Assembly: GCA_963793645.1 (NCBI GenBank)
Contig: CAWCAW010000007.1
Location: 124,001 to 188,000 of the forward strand
DNA length: 64,000 nucleotides
Direction: 5' to 3'
Source of the DNA: CAWCAW01 sp963793645
GTDB lineage: Bacteria > Actinomycetota > Acidimicrobiia > Acidimicrobiales > UBA8190
Position numbers and translations under genes: made by a program. The notes below the pieces were generated by a model. The model worked only from the letters and a program-made list of their open reading frames with translations. It ran no database searches and was not told the DNA's origin. This document shows positions 25,942 through 34,129 of this stretch, one piece after another. Within the stretch, counting starts at the first letter, position 1. Every line of letters starts with the position of its first letter.

Positions 25942-26868
25942 GTGATCACAGCCCTGGCCGGAGGAGTCGGTGCGGCCCGGATGTTGCGCGGCATCGTGCA
26001 GGTCGTCGATCCCCGGGAGGTCACCGCCGTGGTCAACACCGGCGACGACACCGTCATCCATGGCCTGTGCGTATGCCCGGACCTGGACTCCGTCATGTAC
26101 ACCCTCGGCGGCGTCAACGACGACGAGCGCGGCTGGGGCTTGGCCGGCGAGACGTGGACGGTGATGGACGCCTTGGAGCGGCTGGGTGGTGAGACGTGGT
26201 TCCGCCTCGGCGACCAGGACCTGGCCACGCATCTGTGCCGCACCCAGCGCCTGGACCAAGGGGCCACCTTGTCGGAGGTCACCGCCGAGCTGTGCTCGGC
26301 GCTGGGGGTGACGGCGCGCCTGGTGCCCATGTCCGACGACCCGGTGCGCACGCGCCTCACCTTGGCCGAGGGCCCCGAGGTCGCCTTTCAGGAGTACTTC
26401 GTGGCCCGCCACCATGCCGTGGCCGTGGAGTCCATTCGTTTCGAAGGTGCCGACCGCTCGTCGCCGGCGGCGGGAGTCCTCGACGCCATCGCCCACGCCG
26501 ATGTCGTGGTGGTGTGCCCGTCCAACCCGATCGTGTCGATCGGGCCCATCCTGGCCGTGCCTGGTATCGCCGAAGCCCTACGGGCGCGGCGCGACGACAT
26601 CGTGGCCGTCTCGCCCATCATCGCCGGGGCCGCCCTGAAGGGACCAGCCGACCGCTTGATGACGGAGCTGGGTCTGGAGTCCTCGGTGGTCGGCGTGGCC
26701 CGTCACTACGCGCCGTTCGTGGGCACGCTGATCATCGACGAGGCCGACGCCTCGCGGGCCGACCAGGTGCGGGCCACCGGCGTCGCCTGCGTGGTGGCCC
26801 CCACCGTGATGCACACCCCCGAGCACGCCGCGGCGTTGGCCAAGACCGTCCTGGGTGCGCGTGGCTGA
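25942..26868 (+). CDS. cofD: 2-phospho-L-lactate transferase family enzyme (F420 biosynthesis)
   Basis: CofD/FbiA condenses the nucleotide-activated three-carbon acid (phosphoenolpyruvate-derived in actinobacteria) with the deazaflavin Fo to make (dehydro-)F420-0. The 308-residue protein has the family N-terminus TALAGGVGAARMLRG, the NTGDD metal-binding segment (about residues 33-37), and VVCPSNPIVSIGPIL in the C-terminal half. The GTG start sits 6 nt after a -10-like TAGCCT. It overlaps cofE by 14 nt, so the two are one transcriptional and translational unit. In actinobacteria the gene is also called fbiA. Confidence 0.93.
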   Translation: MITALAGGVGAARMLRGIVQVVDPREVTAVVNTGDDTVIHGLCVCPDLDSVMYTLGGVNDDERGWGLAGETWTVMDALERLGGETWFRLGDQDLATHLCRTQRLDQGATLSEVTAELCSALGVTARLVPMSDDPVRTRLTLAEGPEVAFQEYFVARHHAVAVESIRFEGADRSSPAAGVLDAIAHADVVVVCPSNPIVSIGPILAVPGIAEALRARRDDIVAVSPIIAGAALKGPADRLMTELGLESSVVGVARHYAPFVGTLIIDEADASRADQVRATGVACVVAPTVMHTPEHAAALAKTVLGARG

Positions 26869-27568
26869 TCCGGCCACGCTGACGATCATCCCCGTCACCG
26901 GCATTCCGGAGATCCACCCCCGAGACGACCTCGCCGCCATCATCGCCGCGCACAGCTCCATCGAAGATGGCGATGTCATCGTCGTCACCCAAAAGGTCGT
27001 CTCCAAGGCCGAGGGACGCCTCGTCCCTGTCGATCCCGACGACCCCGACGATCGCCGGCGCGTGATCGAAGGCGAAGCCACCCGGGTGCTGCGCCGGCGC
27101 GGTGATCTCATCGTGACCGAGACGAGACACGGGTTTGTGTGCGCCAACTCCGGCGTGGATCTGTCCAACGTGGAGCGGGGGGTGGCCGCCTTGCTCCCGG
27201 TGGACCCCGACCGCTCGGCTCGCCGCATTCGCGACGGGTTGCGCCGAGAGACGGGATCGACGGTCGGCGTCATCGTCTCGGACACCTTCGGACGAGCCTG
27301 GCGCAAAGGCGTCACCGATGTCGCTATCGGCTGCGCCGGGGTGGCCGGCCTTGTGGACCTGCGAGGGACCACCGATGCGCTCGGCCGTGAGCTGGTCGCC
27401 ACCGAGGTGTGCGTCGCCGATGAGATCGCCTCCGCCGCTGAGCTGGTCATGGGCAAAGCCGCCGCCGTGCCGGTGGCCATCGTGCGGGGTGTGGAGCCGT
27501 CGTGGCTGCGGACGGGTTCGGTCGCCAAAGAGATCATCCGACCTCCCGCCGAAGACCTCTTTCGCTGA
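26855..27568 (+). CDS. cofE: Coenzyme F420-0:L-glutamate ligase, single-domain
   Basis: CofE adds L-glutamate residues to F420-0. The 237-residue protein matches the ligase domain throughout: VTGIPEIHPRDDL, the GDVIVVTQKVVSKAEG segment, and VIVSDTFGRAWRKGVTDVAIG. In mycobacteria this activity is fused in FbiB to a C-terminal nitroreductase-like, FMN-binding domain that reduces dehydro-F420-0. That domain is absent here: the gene ends at residue 237 and no displaced remnant follows. A free nitroreductase-like gene lies at 49826. The start is GTG 26855 or 26861, both inside the cofD end. Confidence 0.9.
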   Translation: MRVADPATLTIIPVTGIPEIHPRDDLAAIIAAHSSIEDGDVIVVTQKVVSKAEGRLVPVDPDDPDDRRRVIEGEATRVLRRRGDLIVTETRHGFVCANSGVDLSNVERGVAALLPVDPDRSARRIRDGLRRETGSTVGVIVSDTFGRAWRKGVTDVAIGCAGVAGLVDLRGTTDALGRELVATEVCVADEIASAAELVMGKAAAVPVAIVRGVEPSWLRTGSVAKEIIRPPAEDLFR

Positions 27569-27585
27569 CGCGGTCCGTGCCTGGC

Positions 27586-27599
27586 CCCCCGGGCGGGGG
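27586..27599 (+). terminator. GC hairpin after cofE, overlapping the leader ORF ribosome-binding site
   Basis: CCCCC (27586-27590), GGGC loop, GGGGG (27595-27599). It may end cofE transcripts or hide the GGGGG that would serve as ribosome-binding site of the small ORF at 27604. Which role applies cannot be decided from sequence. Confidence 0.35.
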
Positions 27600-27603
27600 T
27601 GAT

Positions 27604-27702
27604 ATGAGCATGAAAGAGAGCAACAAGCGGGCAAATGCCGTCGTTAGCCGCAGGGGCGTGGTTAACGTGGGTTTGCGCACCTTGTCAATGAGGAGTCAAT
27701 GA
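27604..27702 (+). CDS. Possible 32-codon leader peptide upstream of the liv operon
   Basis: An ATG-initiated frame of 32 codons is preceded by GGGGGTGAT. The middle of the peptide is valine-rich (NAVVSRRGVVNVGLRTL): five Val and two Leu in 17 residues. It ends at TGA 27700-27702, inside the repeat region just before livG. Leader peptides rich in the regulated amino acid control branched-chain amino acid biosynthesis operons by attenuation in other bacteria. Here the downstream operon is a branched-chain-type transporter, so the idea is attractive, but no clear terminator/antiterminator pair was found and expression is unproven. Confidence 0.35.
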   Translation: MSMKESNKRANAVVSRRGVVNVGLRTLSMRSQ

Positions 27703-27716
27703 CGAGTCAATGACGA
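27684..27716 (+). repeat. Three 11-bp direct repeats before livG
   Basis: GTCAATGAGGA (27684-27694), GTCAATGACGA (27695-27705) and GTCAATGACGA (27706-27716) are contiguous and phased at about one helical turn. Each contains an ATG; the first two open four-codon frames whose TGA overlaps the next ATG, and the third ATG (27710) is in frame with livG. They could be a regulator binding site, a translational relay, or both. Confidence 0.8.
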
Positions 27717-27742
27717 ACGGTGGCCATCGAAAGGGGAGCGAG

Positions 27743-28537
27743 ATGGCGCCACCTCTGCTCGCCGTAAGAGGCGTCACGGTGTCCTTCGCCGGCGTGGCCG
27801 CACTCGACGACGTGTCGATGGAAGTCGCTGAGCGCGAGGTGGTCAGCCTCATCGGACCGAACGGAGCCGGCAAGACCACATTGTTCAACGTGGTATGCGG
27901 ATTCGTCCGCCCTGACGCCGGGCACGTGGAGTTCCGAGGAGATCGCCTGCGCCGCCATCGCCCCACCGACCTGTCGCGACTGCGCGTGGCGCGCACCCTG
28001 CAAGGCGTCAAGCTCTGGAGCGGGCTGAGCGTCCTCGACAACGTGATGGCCGGCGGCCAGGCGACACTGCGAGCCGGCTTTGCCTCGTCGGTCTTAGGAT
28101 TGCCGCGCAGCGCCCGTGAGGAGTCGGCCCTCGAGCAACGGGCGCGCGCCATGTTGGCGCGCCTCGGCGTGGCGGAGCTGGCCACGCGACTTCCGGGGTC
28201 GCTGCCCTACGGGATCCAAAAACGTGTGGCCATCGCCCGAGCCCTGATGCTCGACCCCGTGTTGCTCCTGCTCGACGAACCCGCCAGTGGCCTGTCGGCC
28301 ACGGAAATGGATGAGCTCGCCGATCTCTTGCGTGGCCTGCGCGCCGAGATGGGGATCTTGCTCGTCGAACACCACATGGACTTCGTCATGGCGATTTCGG
28401 ACCGCGTCGTGGTGCTGAACTTCGGACAGGTCATCGCGGCGGGGCTTCCCGACGAGGTGCGCGCCGATCCTGAGGTCACCACTGCGTATCTGGGCACCAC
28501 GGTCGAGGGCGGGGCCCCGGCGGGGACGGGGCGCTGA
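27743..28537 (+). CDS. livG: Liv-type ABC transporter ATPase LivG
   Basis: Cytoplasmic ATPase of a branched-chain amino acid/amide-type importer. The 264-residue product has Walker A GPNGAGKTT (about residues 38-46), the ABC signature in an atypical form (LPYGIQKRVAIARAL instead of LSGGQ), Walker B LLLLDEPASGL, and the switch His in LVEHHMDFV. The start is ATG 27743 with AAGGGGAG upstream; a longer form from ATG 27710 is possible and would begin inside the 11-bp repeats. Its stop overlaps the livF start (TGATG). Confidence 0.9.
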   Translation: MAPPLLAVRGVTVSFAGVAALDDVSMEVAEREVVSLIGPNGAGKTTLFNVVCGFVRPDAGHVEFRGDRLRRHRPTDLSRLRVARTLQGVKLWSGLSVLDNVMAGGQATLRAGFASSVLGLPRSAREESALEQRARAMLARLGVAELATRLPGSLPYGIQKRVAIARALMLDPVLLLLDEPASGLSATEMDELADLLRGLRAEMGILLVEHHMDFVMAISDRVVVLNFGQVIAAGLPDEVRADPEVTTAYLGTTVEGGAPAGTGR

Positions 28538-29243
28538 TGGCCGGGATAACCGTGTCCGGTCTCTCGGTGTATTACGACCACATCCCGGCCCTACAGGACG
28601 TGAGTCTGGTGGCCGACAAAGGTGAGATCACCGCCGTCCTCGGGGCCAACGGGGCCGGCAAGACGACGCTGCTGCGGGCCATGACGGGGCTGGTGCGCCC
28701 CCGCCGTGGCTCGGTGCGTTTCGGCGAGCAGGAACTGACCACGTTGCGCGTCGAAGATGTGGTGCGCGCCGGTGTCGCGCATGTGCCCGAAGGGCGCGGC
28801 GTCATCGAAGAGCTCACCGTCGAGGAGAACCTCCGACTGGGGGCGCTGTGGCGCCGGCGTCACCAGCGACCGCAATTCTCGAGGTATTCGAACTCTTTCC
28901 CATCTTGACCGACCGCCTGCACCGACACGCGTCGACATTGTCGGGAGGCGAACGACAAGCCCTCGCCATCGGCCGCGCTTTGATGGCACGGCCCCAGGTT
29001 CTGCTTCTCGACGAACCGTCGCTCGGGCTCGCCCCCATCGTCACCGGTCAACTCATGACCCGCCTGGCCGCCTTGGCCCGCCAAGAAGGCCTCACCGTCG
29101 TGCTCGTCGAGCAGAACGCGCGCACGGCCCTGTCGATCGCAACCAACGCCGTCGTGCTCAATTTGGGCCGGGTGGTCGTGGCCGATCGCGCCGAGGTGGT
29201 CGGCGCCGATGCCGAACTTCGTCGCCACTATCTGGGGTTCTGA
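28537..29243 (+). CDS. livF: Liv-type ABC transporter ATPase LivF (single-base frameshift)
   Basis: The second ATPase of the importer. The first frame carries Walker A GANGAGKTT and HVPEGRGVI; the second carries the ABC signature LSGGERQALAIGRAL, Walker B LLLDEPSLGL and VEQNA. The 707-nt span is 3n+2. Adding one G to the GG at 28855-28856 gives LGALWRRASPATAILEVF and restores a protein of about 235 residues, the usual LivF length. Walker A and the signature motif are both needed for function, so the gene must be intact if the operon is active. It follows livG without a gap and livH starts 8 nt later. Confidence 0.88.
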
Positions 29244-29251
29244 GTCGCGCC

Positions 29252-30130
29252 ATGCAACGCTTCGTCGACCTCACCCTCAACGGAGTCACCACCGGCATGA
29301 TCTACGCGGCGGTGGCGTTGGCTCTGGTCCTCATCTGGCGGGCCACGAGGATCCTGAACTTCTCCCAAGGTGCGATGGCCATGATGACCACCTACATCGC
29401 GCTGACAGCCATCGAGCACCACTTGTCGTACTGGCTGGCTTTGGTCATTGCACTCGGCGCCGGGGCCGTCATCGGAGGGGTGACCGAACGCGTCATCGTG
29501 AGGCGAGTCGAAAACGGACCACCGCTCAACCCCGTCATCGTCACCCTCGGTGTCCTGGTGGCGCTCGAAGCGCTGGCCGGGATCATCTGGGGGGGCGGGT
29601 TGCGCGCCTTCCCGGCTTATTTCTCGCAACTCGGCGTGGTGGTGGGCAAGCACCGACTCGCTTTCAGCCACTTCGACGTGTATGTGCTGGTCGCCATCGT
29701 CGTGGTCCTGATCCTGCTGGTCGTGCTCTTTCGCTTCACGCCGCTGGGACTGCGCATGCGAGCGAGCGCCTTTGCCCCCGAAGTGTCCCGACTTCTCGGG
29801 GTGCGGGTGGGCCGCATGCTCACCTTGGGGTGGGCACTGGCCGGGATCGTGGGCGCCCTGGCCGGCGTGCTGGTGGCACCCGAGCTGCTCTTGTCCCCCA
29901 ACTACATGGACGCCGTATTCATCTACGGGTTCACCGCCGCCGTCGTAGGCGGTCTCGACAGCCCGATCGGTGCCGTCGTCGGTGGGCTGTCGGTGGGCTT
30001 GGCGCTCTCCTACGTCGGCGGCTACCTCGGCTCTCCGCTCGAGGCCCTGGGGGCACTGGCCATATTGATGGTGGTCTTGATGGCCCGACCGCAGGGGATC
30101 TTCACGCGCACAGCAGGACGTCAGGTATGA
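29252..30130 (+). CDS. livH: Liv-type ABC transporter permease LivH
   Basis: The 292-residue inner-membrane permease has about eight hydrophobic helices, the N-terminal LTLNGVTTGMIYAAVALALVLIW typical of LivH, the RATRILNFSQGAMAMM segment, and the cytoplasmic loop RMRASAFAPEVSRLLGV that contacts the ATPases. The start ATG 29252 lies 8 nt after the livF stop; the open frame extends upstream but is not LivH-like there. Its stop overlaps the livM start (ATGA). Confidence 0.92.
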   Translation: MQRFVDLTLNGVTTGMIYAAVALALVLIWRATRILNFSQGAMAMMTTYIALTAIEHHLSYWLALVIALGAGAVIGGVTERVIVRRVENGPPLNPVIVTLGVLVALEALAGIIWGGGLRAFPAYFSQLGVVVGKHRLAFSHFDVYVLVAIVVVLILLVVLFRFTPLGLRMRASAFAPEVSRLLGVRVGRMLTLGWALAGIVGALAGVLVAPELLLSPNYMDAVFIYGFTAAVVGGLDSPIGAVVGGLSVGLALSYVGGYLGSPLEALGALAILMVVLMARPQGIFTRTAGRQV

Positions 30131-31211
30131 GCGCCATGACCGCCTTAGCCGGCACCCGACGCTTCGCCGACCGGGTGGCCCAGCACCGCCTGGCTCGCCA
30201 ACCGATGCTTCGGCACCTGGCCCTGGCCCTCGGTGGCGGCGTGGTGCTGTTGGCGGTGACATCGGTGGTGGGTTCCTACAACGACTATCAGATCGCCCAG
30301 ATCGGCGTTGACGTCGTCGCCATCGCCGGGCTATCTGTCCTCACCGGCGCCAACGGTCAGATCTCGTTGGGCCAAGGCTCTTTCATGATGGTGGGTGCCT
30401 ATGGCGCCGGCTTGATGCTCGTGCACACCACGTTGCCCATCGCGCTCGGCGTTGCTCGTCGGCGTGGTCGTCTCCGCCGTCGCCGGCATATTGATCGGAC
30501 TGCCGGCCAGCCGGCTGCACGGCCCGTATCTCGGTGGCATGACGCTCGCCCTCGCCATCGGCCTTCCTGCCCTGCCCATCAAGTACTCGAGCGTCTTCGC
30601 CGGGGAGCAGGGGCTGAGCATCAACCCACCGGTTCCTCCGCCGGGAACGGATCCGCAGCGTTGGTTGTCATGGATCGTCCTCATCGCCGTGCTCGTGATG
30701 CTGGTGCTGCTCGCCAACTTGATGCGCAGCCGCTTCGGGCGCGCCTTTTCGAGCCGTGCGCGACGACGAGGTCGCCGCCGCCTTGGTAGGGATCTCGGTC
30801 GCTCGCACCCGCGTGGTGGCCTTCGGCGTCAGCGCGGCGGCGGCCGGGCTGGCGGGCGGGCTCCTCGGGCTCACCACCGGGGGTGTGACCCCCGACGCGT
30901 TCGACGTCACCTTGTCCATCTCGTTGCTGGCGGGCATGGTCGTCGGGGGCACCGGCAGCCTGCTCGGCGCGTGGTGGGGAGCCATTCTCATCGTCTACGC
31001 GCCGCAGTGGGCCACGTCGTTGTCCCACGCCGTGCACCTCCGCCAAGGGCAGAGCTCGAACCTGGCGCTGCTTTGTTACGGGCTCGTCCTCGTCGTCGTG
31101 GTCCTGGTGGCCCCCAACGGCATTCAAGGCGGATTGCGCAAGATGGCGGCCTTTGCGTGGCGGCGACAACCGTCCGGGCATCCGATGGCGGAGAACGAAG
31201 ATCGACTATGA
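30127..31211 (+). CDS. livM: Liv-type ABC transporter permease LivM (two single-base frameshifts)
   Basis: The second permease. It is read in three frames in turn: the N-terminus to LPIALG, a middle part from LLVGVVVSAVAGILIG to GRAF, and the C-terminal part from RAVRDDEVAAALVGIS to 31211. The conserved GQISLGQGSFM lies in the first part. Removing one G from GG at 30448-30449 and one T from TTTT at 30746-30749 gives IALALLVG and GRAFRAVRDDE, both natural LivM sequence. The 1085-nt span is 3n+2, as expected for two extra bases. The repaired protein is about 360 residues. Confidence 0.87.
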
Positions 31212-31243
31212 GTAACCACAAGGAACACGAAGGGGGAAGCACA

Positions 31244-32581
31244 ATGACACAACGCAAGCGCAAGACATTCCGACCGCACACCGGGGTAACCCTCGTACTG
31301 TGTGCGGCCGCACTCGCCGTGGCGGCGTGTTCGAGCACGAGCCCGAGCTCGACGGGCACCACGTTGCCCAACAACACCCAGGGGGTGACGTCCAACAGCA
31401 TCACCATTGGCACGACCACGCCGCTCACCGGGCCGGCCGCTCCGGGCTACGAGGAGATCGCTCCGGCTACTGACGCGTACTTCAAGTACGTCAACGCGCA
31501 CGGCGGGGTCGACGGACGCCAGATCAACTACATCATCGACAACGATGAGTACGACCCGTCCATGACGGCGACGTTGGTACGCCAGCTCGTATTGCAGGAC
31601 CACATCTTTGCCGACGTCGGTCCCCTGGGGACGCCCACGACGTTGGAGGTAAAGAATTTCCTCAACACCGAAGGCGTGCCCGCCGTCTATGTCGAGAGCG
31701 GGTGTAACTGCTGGAGCAGCCCGGGTCTCCCCGACACCTTCGGCTGGCAGCCGCCGTACACCGATGAAGGAAAGATCCTCGGTCAGTACATCAACCAGCA
31801 CTTCACCGGTAAGGCGGTCGGCTACCTGTACCAGGACGACGAATTCGGCCAAGACGGCGTGAAGGGTCTCGACCAACAGATACCGGCTTCCGATGTGGTG
31901 TCCCGGCAGACGTACGTGGCCACCTCGGCGGGGCTGGCGGCCGGACTGGGCAGCCAGATCTCTGCGTTGCAACAGGCCGGCGCCAAGGTGGTCGTGCTGT
32001 ACACGATTCCCGCTGCCACCGCCCTCGCCATGCTGGCGGCGGCCACCATCGGCTACTCACCGCAGTGGGTCATCTCGTCGGTGGGTGCCGACCCGGCCAC
32101 CCTCACCGGATTGCTGACGTCGTTCTCCAAGGGCAAGGCGGGTGCCGCTCTGCTCAACGGCGTCATCTCCGCCGCGTACCTGCCGCCCAGCGCCGATGCC
32201 ACCAACGCCTGGGTGGTGGCCTTCAAGAAGATCCTCACCCAGTACGACCCTGGCTACACGTGGGACGGCAACAGCGAGTACGGAGCCGTTCTCGGGTACA
32301 CCTTCGTCCAAGCACTCCAGAAGGCGGGGAGGAACCTGACGCGTTCCGCGTTGGTCAATGCCATCGAGCAAGACGGCTCGTCGTTCACGAATCCCGGGCT
32401 CGTCCCCTTCACGTTCTCGAAGAGCAACCACTACGGCTATCAAGGCTCGCAGGTGGTCCAGTTCGAGAGCGGCGGCACCGAGGTGAACACGCTCACGCCG
32501 CGCTTGGTGACCACGCTCAACGGTCCCATCACCCAGTCCAGCGCGGCGCTGTCGACCCCACCGGCCAACTTCGGGTCCTGA
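31244..32581 (+). CDS. ABC transporter substrate-binding lipoprotein (branched-chain amino acid/amide type)
   Basis: The solute receptor of the importer. From ATG 31244 (GGGGGAAG upstream; an alternative ATG at 31208 overlaps the livM stop) the 445-residue product has a lipobox VAAC after a short signal sequence, a Ser/Thr linker, and the periplasmic-binding fold of the LivJ/Peripla_BP_6 type (SITIGTTTPLTGPAAPGY, YFKYVNAHGGVDGR). A CNCW motif (YVESGCNCWSS) lies near the expected ligand cleft and might form a local disulfide. The ligand is not evident; short-chain amides, urea and branched-chain amino acids are all transported by this family. Confidence 0.85.
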   Translation: MTQRKRKTFRPHTGVTLVLCAAALAVAACSSTSPSSTGTTLPNNTQGVTSNSITIGTTTPLTGPAAPGYEEIAPATDAYFKYVNAHGGVDGRQINYIIDNDEYDPSMTATLVRQLVLQDHIFADVGPLGTPTTLEVKNFLNTEGVPAVYVESGCNCWSSPGLPDTFGWQPPYTDEGKILGQYINQHFTGKAVGYLYQDDEFGQDGVKGLDQQIPASDVVSRQTYVATSAGLAAGLGSQISALQQAGAKVVVLYTIPAATALAMLAAATIGYSPQWVISSVGADPATLTGLLTSFSKGKAGAALLNGVISAAYLPPSADATNAWVVAFKKILTQYDPGYTWDGNSEYGAVLGYTFVQALQKAGRNLTRSALVNAIEQDGSSFTNPGLVPFTFSKSNHYGYQGSQVVQFESGGTEVNTLTPRLVTTLNGPITQSSAALSTPPANFGS

Positions 32582-32640
32582 CGGGGCCAGCGCCACACGA
32601 AGCGGCGATCGGATCCGATCGCACGCACAGAACATCACCC

Positions 32641-32679
32641 GGCGGTGCCGGCGGAGCTCACCAGTCCGCCGGCACCGCC
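32641..32679. terminator. Hairpin terminator after the liv operon
   Basis: GGCGGTGCCGGCGGA (32641-32655) and TCCGCCGGCACCGCC (32665-32679) form a perfect 15-bp stem with a 9-nt loop, 60 nt after the last liv gene. There is no T tract. Confidence 0.8.
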
Positions 32680-32796
32680 GAGGTCACCTCACCTTCGAGG
32701 TCAGTTGAATCCGGACCCATCGCCAGCGCCGGCGGGCGGGGCCGGGGGCCGGCGGTGTAGCGTCGGGCGCCATCTGGGGGAGGGTGAGGAGGATCG

Positions 32797-33231
32797 ATGT
32801 TCAAGAAGATCGTCGTGGGAGCTGACGCTTCCGCCACCGCCAGTGAGGCGGTCGGGGCTGCATTGAGCCTGGCCAAGATCTGCGGGGCCGAGCTGCACAT
32901 CGTGACGGCGTATAACCCCGACAAGACGCGCACCGCCCAGGAGAAGGGGCTTCCCGAGGAGTTCCGCTACTCGCGCAACACCCACCCCGTCGACGAACTG
33001 CTCGAGCACCTGGCGTCGATGGGCCGGGCCGCCTCGGTCGAACCCGTCGTGCACGCGGCGGCCGGTGAGCCCGCCGATGCCTTGATCGCCATCGCCACCC
33101 AAGAGAGTGCCGATCTCATTGTGGTGGGCAACAAGGGGATGAGAGGTGTCCGGCGCGCGCTCGGCAGCGTGCCCAACGACGTGGCGCACCACGCGCCGTG
33201 CTCGGTGCTCATCGTCGACACCACCAGCTGA
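32797..33231 (+). CDS. Universal stress protein, UspA family
   Basis: The 144-residue protein has the Usp fold: N-terminal KKIVVGADASATASEA and the ATP-binding C-terminal motif GNKGMRGVRRALGSVPNDVAHHAPCSVLIV (G-x2-G-x9-G-S/T pattern), so it probably binds ATP. Usp proteins modulate stress and dormancy responses. The ATG is preceded by GAGGAGG. It stands between the liv terminator and a DUF3052-like gene 31 nt downstream. Confidence 0.9.
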   Translation: MFKKIVVGADASATASEAVGAALSLAKICGAELHIVTAYNPDKTRTAQEKGLPEEFRYSRNTHPVDELLEHLASMGRAASVEPVVHAAAGEPADALIAIATQESADLIVVGNKGMRGVRRALGSVPNDVAHHAPCSVLIVDTTS

Positions 33232-33262
33232 GCCCACCGGCCGCTACGGCGGGCGGGTACCT

Positions 33263-33661
33263 ATGGGAGCCGGCTACAGCGCCACGCCTTTGGCGGCCAA
33301 GCTGGGCATCAAAGAAGGGTCGAGCCTGGCCTTGATCGGATCCCCGCCTGGCGTCATCACCGCTATGCCGCCCGGCGTGGCCGTCTCGGACCGCATCCGT
33401 GGCCACGCTGATGTCGTGGTGGCCTTCTTCACGCGCCGGGCCAAGCTCGAAGCCCGTGTCGAGAGCCTCGGGAAGATGGTCTTCCCGGCCGGCGGGCTAT
33501 GGATCGCGTGGCCCAAACGAACCTCGGGGGTCGACACCGACCTCGACGACAACGTGATTCGGGACGTGGTGCTCGCCAGCGGCATGGTCGACAACAAGGT
33601 GTGCGCCATCGACGCCACGTGGTCGGGCTTGCGGATGGTGTGGCGGCGCGAGCGGCGCTGA
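33263..33661 (+). CDS. DUF3052-like small protein
   Basis: The 132-residue product begins GYSATPLAAKLGIKEGSSLAL, has a central FFTRRAKLEARV segment, and ends with DNVIRDVVLASGMVDNKVCAIDATWSGLRMVWR. That pattern matches the DUF3052 family, which is widespread in actinobacteria and has no established function. The start is ATG 33263; no strong ribosome-binding site is visible. It is 31 nt downstream of the Usp gene and may be cotranscribed with it. Confidence 0.7.
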   Translation: MGAGYSATPLAAKLGIKEGSSLALIGSPPGVITAMPPGVAVSDRIRGHADVVVAFFTRRAKLEARVESLGKMVFPAGGLWIAWPKRTSGVDTDLDDNVIRDVVLASGMVDNKVCAIDATWSGLRMVWRRERR

Positions 33662-33747
33662 CGACGACGCCCTCCGACCGTCTGCTTGCCTCGCTACGAT
33701 CGTCTTACCGGGAAACGCGCCCAGTGGTGAGATCGGAGGTCCATCGC

Positions 33748-34107
33748 ATGGCCAGCGATTACAAGGACGGTTGGATCACGGCCACGTCCGACGACATCAA
33801 GATCCGTGGCTACTACTTCCCGTGGGGCACCAAGAGCATCGGCTACGGCACTATTAAGTCGATGCGGCGCGTGAAGATCGGAGCGCTGACCGGCAAAGGC
33901 CGGATCTGGGGTACCGGTAACCCGCGCTTCTGGGCCAGTTTCGACCTCCGCCGTCCGTCCAAGAACGTGGGCTTCATCCTCGATCTCGGGCACTTCGTGC
34001 GCCCCTTCGTGACTCCTGCCGATCCCGATGCCTTCGAATCAGCCGTACGGTCCCACGCCACCTTGGGTCCCTCCGACGGCGACACCGGAACCGGCCACTT
34101 CATTTGA
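33748..34107 (+). CDS. Small PH-like conserved hypothetical protein
   Basis: The 119-residue product starts at ATG 33748 behind a clear GGAGGT. Alternating short strands (WITATSDDIKIRGYYFPWG, GYGTIKSMRRVKI, FWASFDLRR, VGFILDLG) and a C-terminal helix suggest a bacterial PH-like (bPH) barrel. I do not recognise a specific family. It is the last plus-strand gene before the convergent sugar operon (22 nt apart). Confidence 0.65.
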   Translation: MASDYKDGWITATSDDIKIRGYYFPWGTKSIGYGTIKSMRRVKIGALTGKGRIWGTGNPRFWASFDLRRPSKNVGFILDLGHFVRPFVTPADPDAFESAVRSHATLGPSDGDTGTGHFI

Positions 34108-34129
34108 GCGCCCCTTGGCGATCAGACGC

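Noticed and set aside
28757..29251. Upstream extension of the livH reading frame
   Set aside because: It is a shadow of livF; the LivH family N-terminus begins at ATG 29252.
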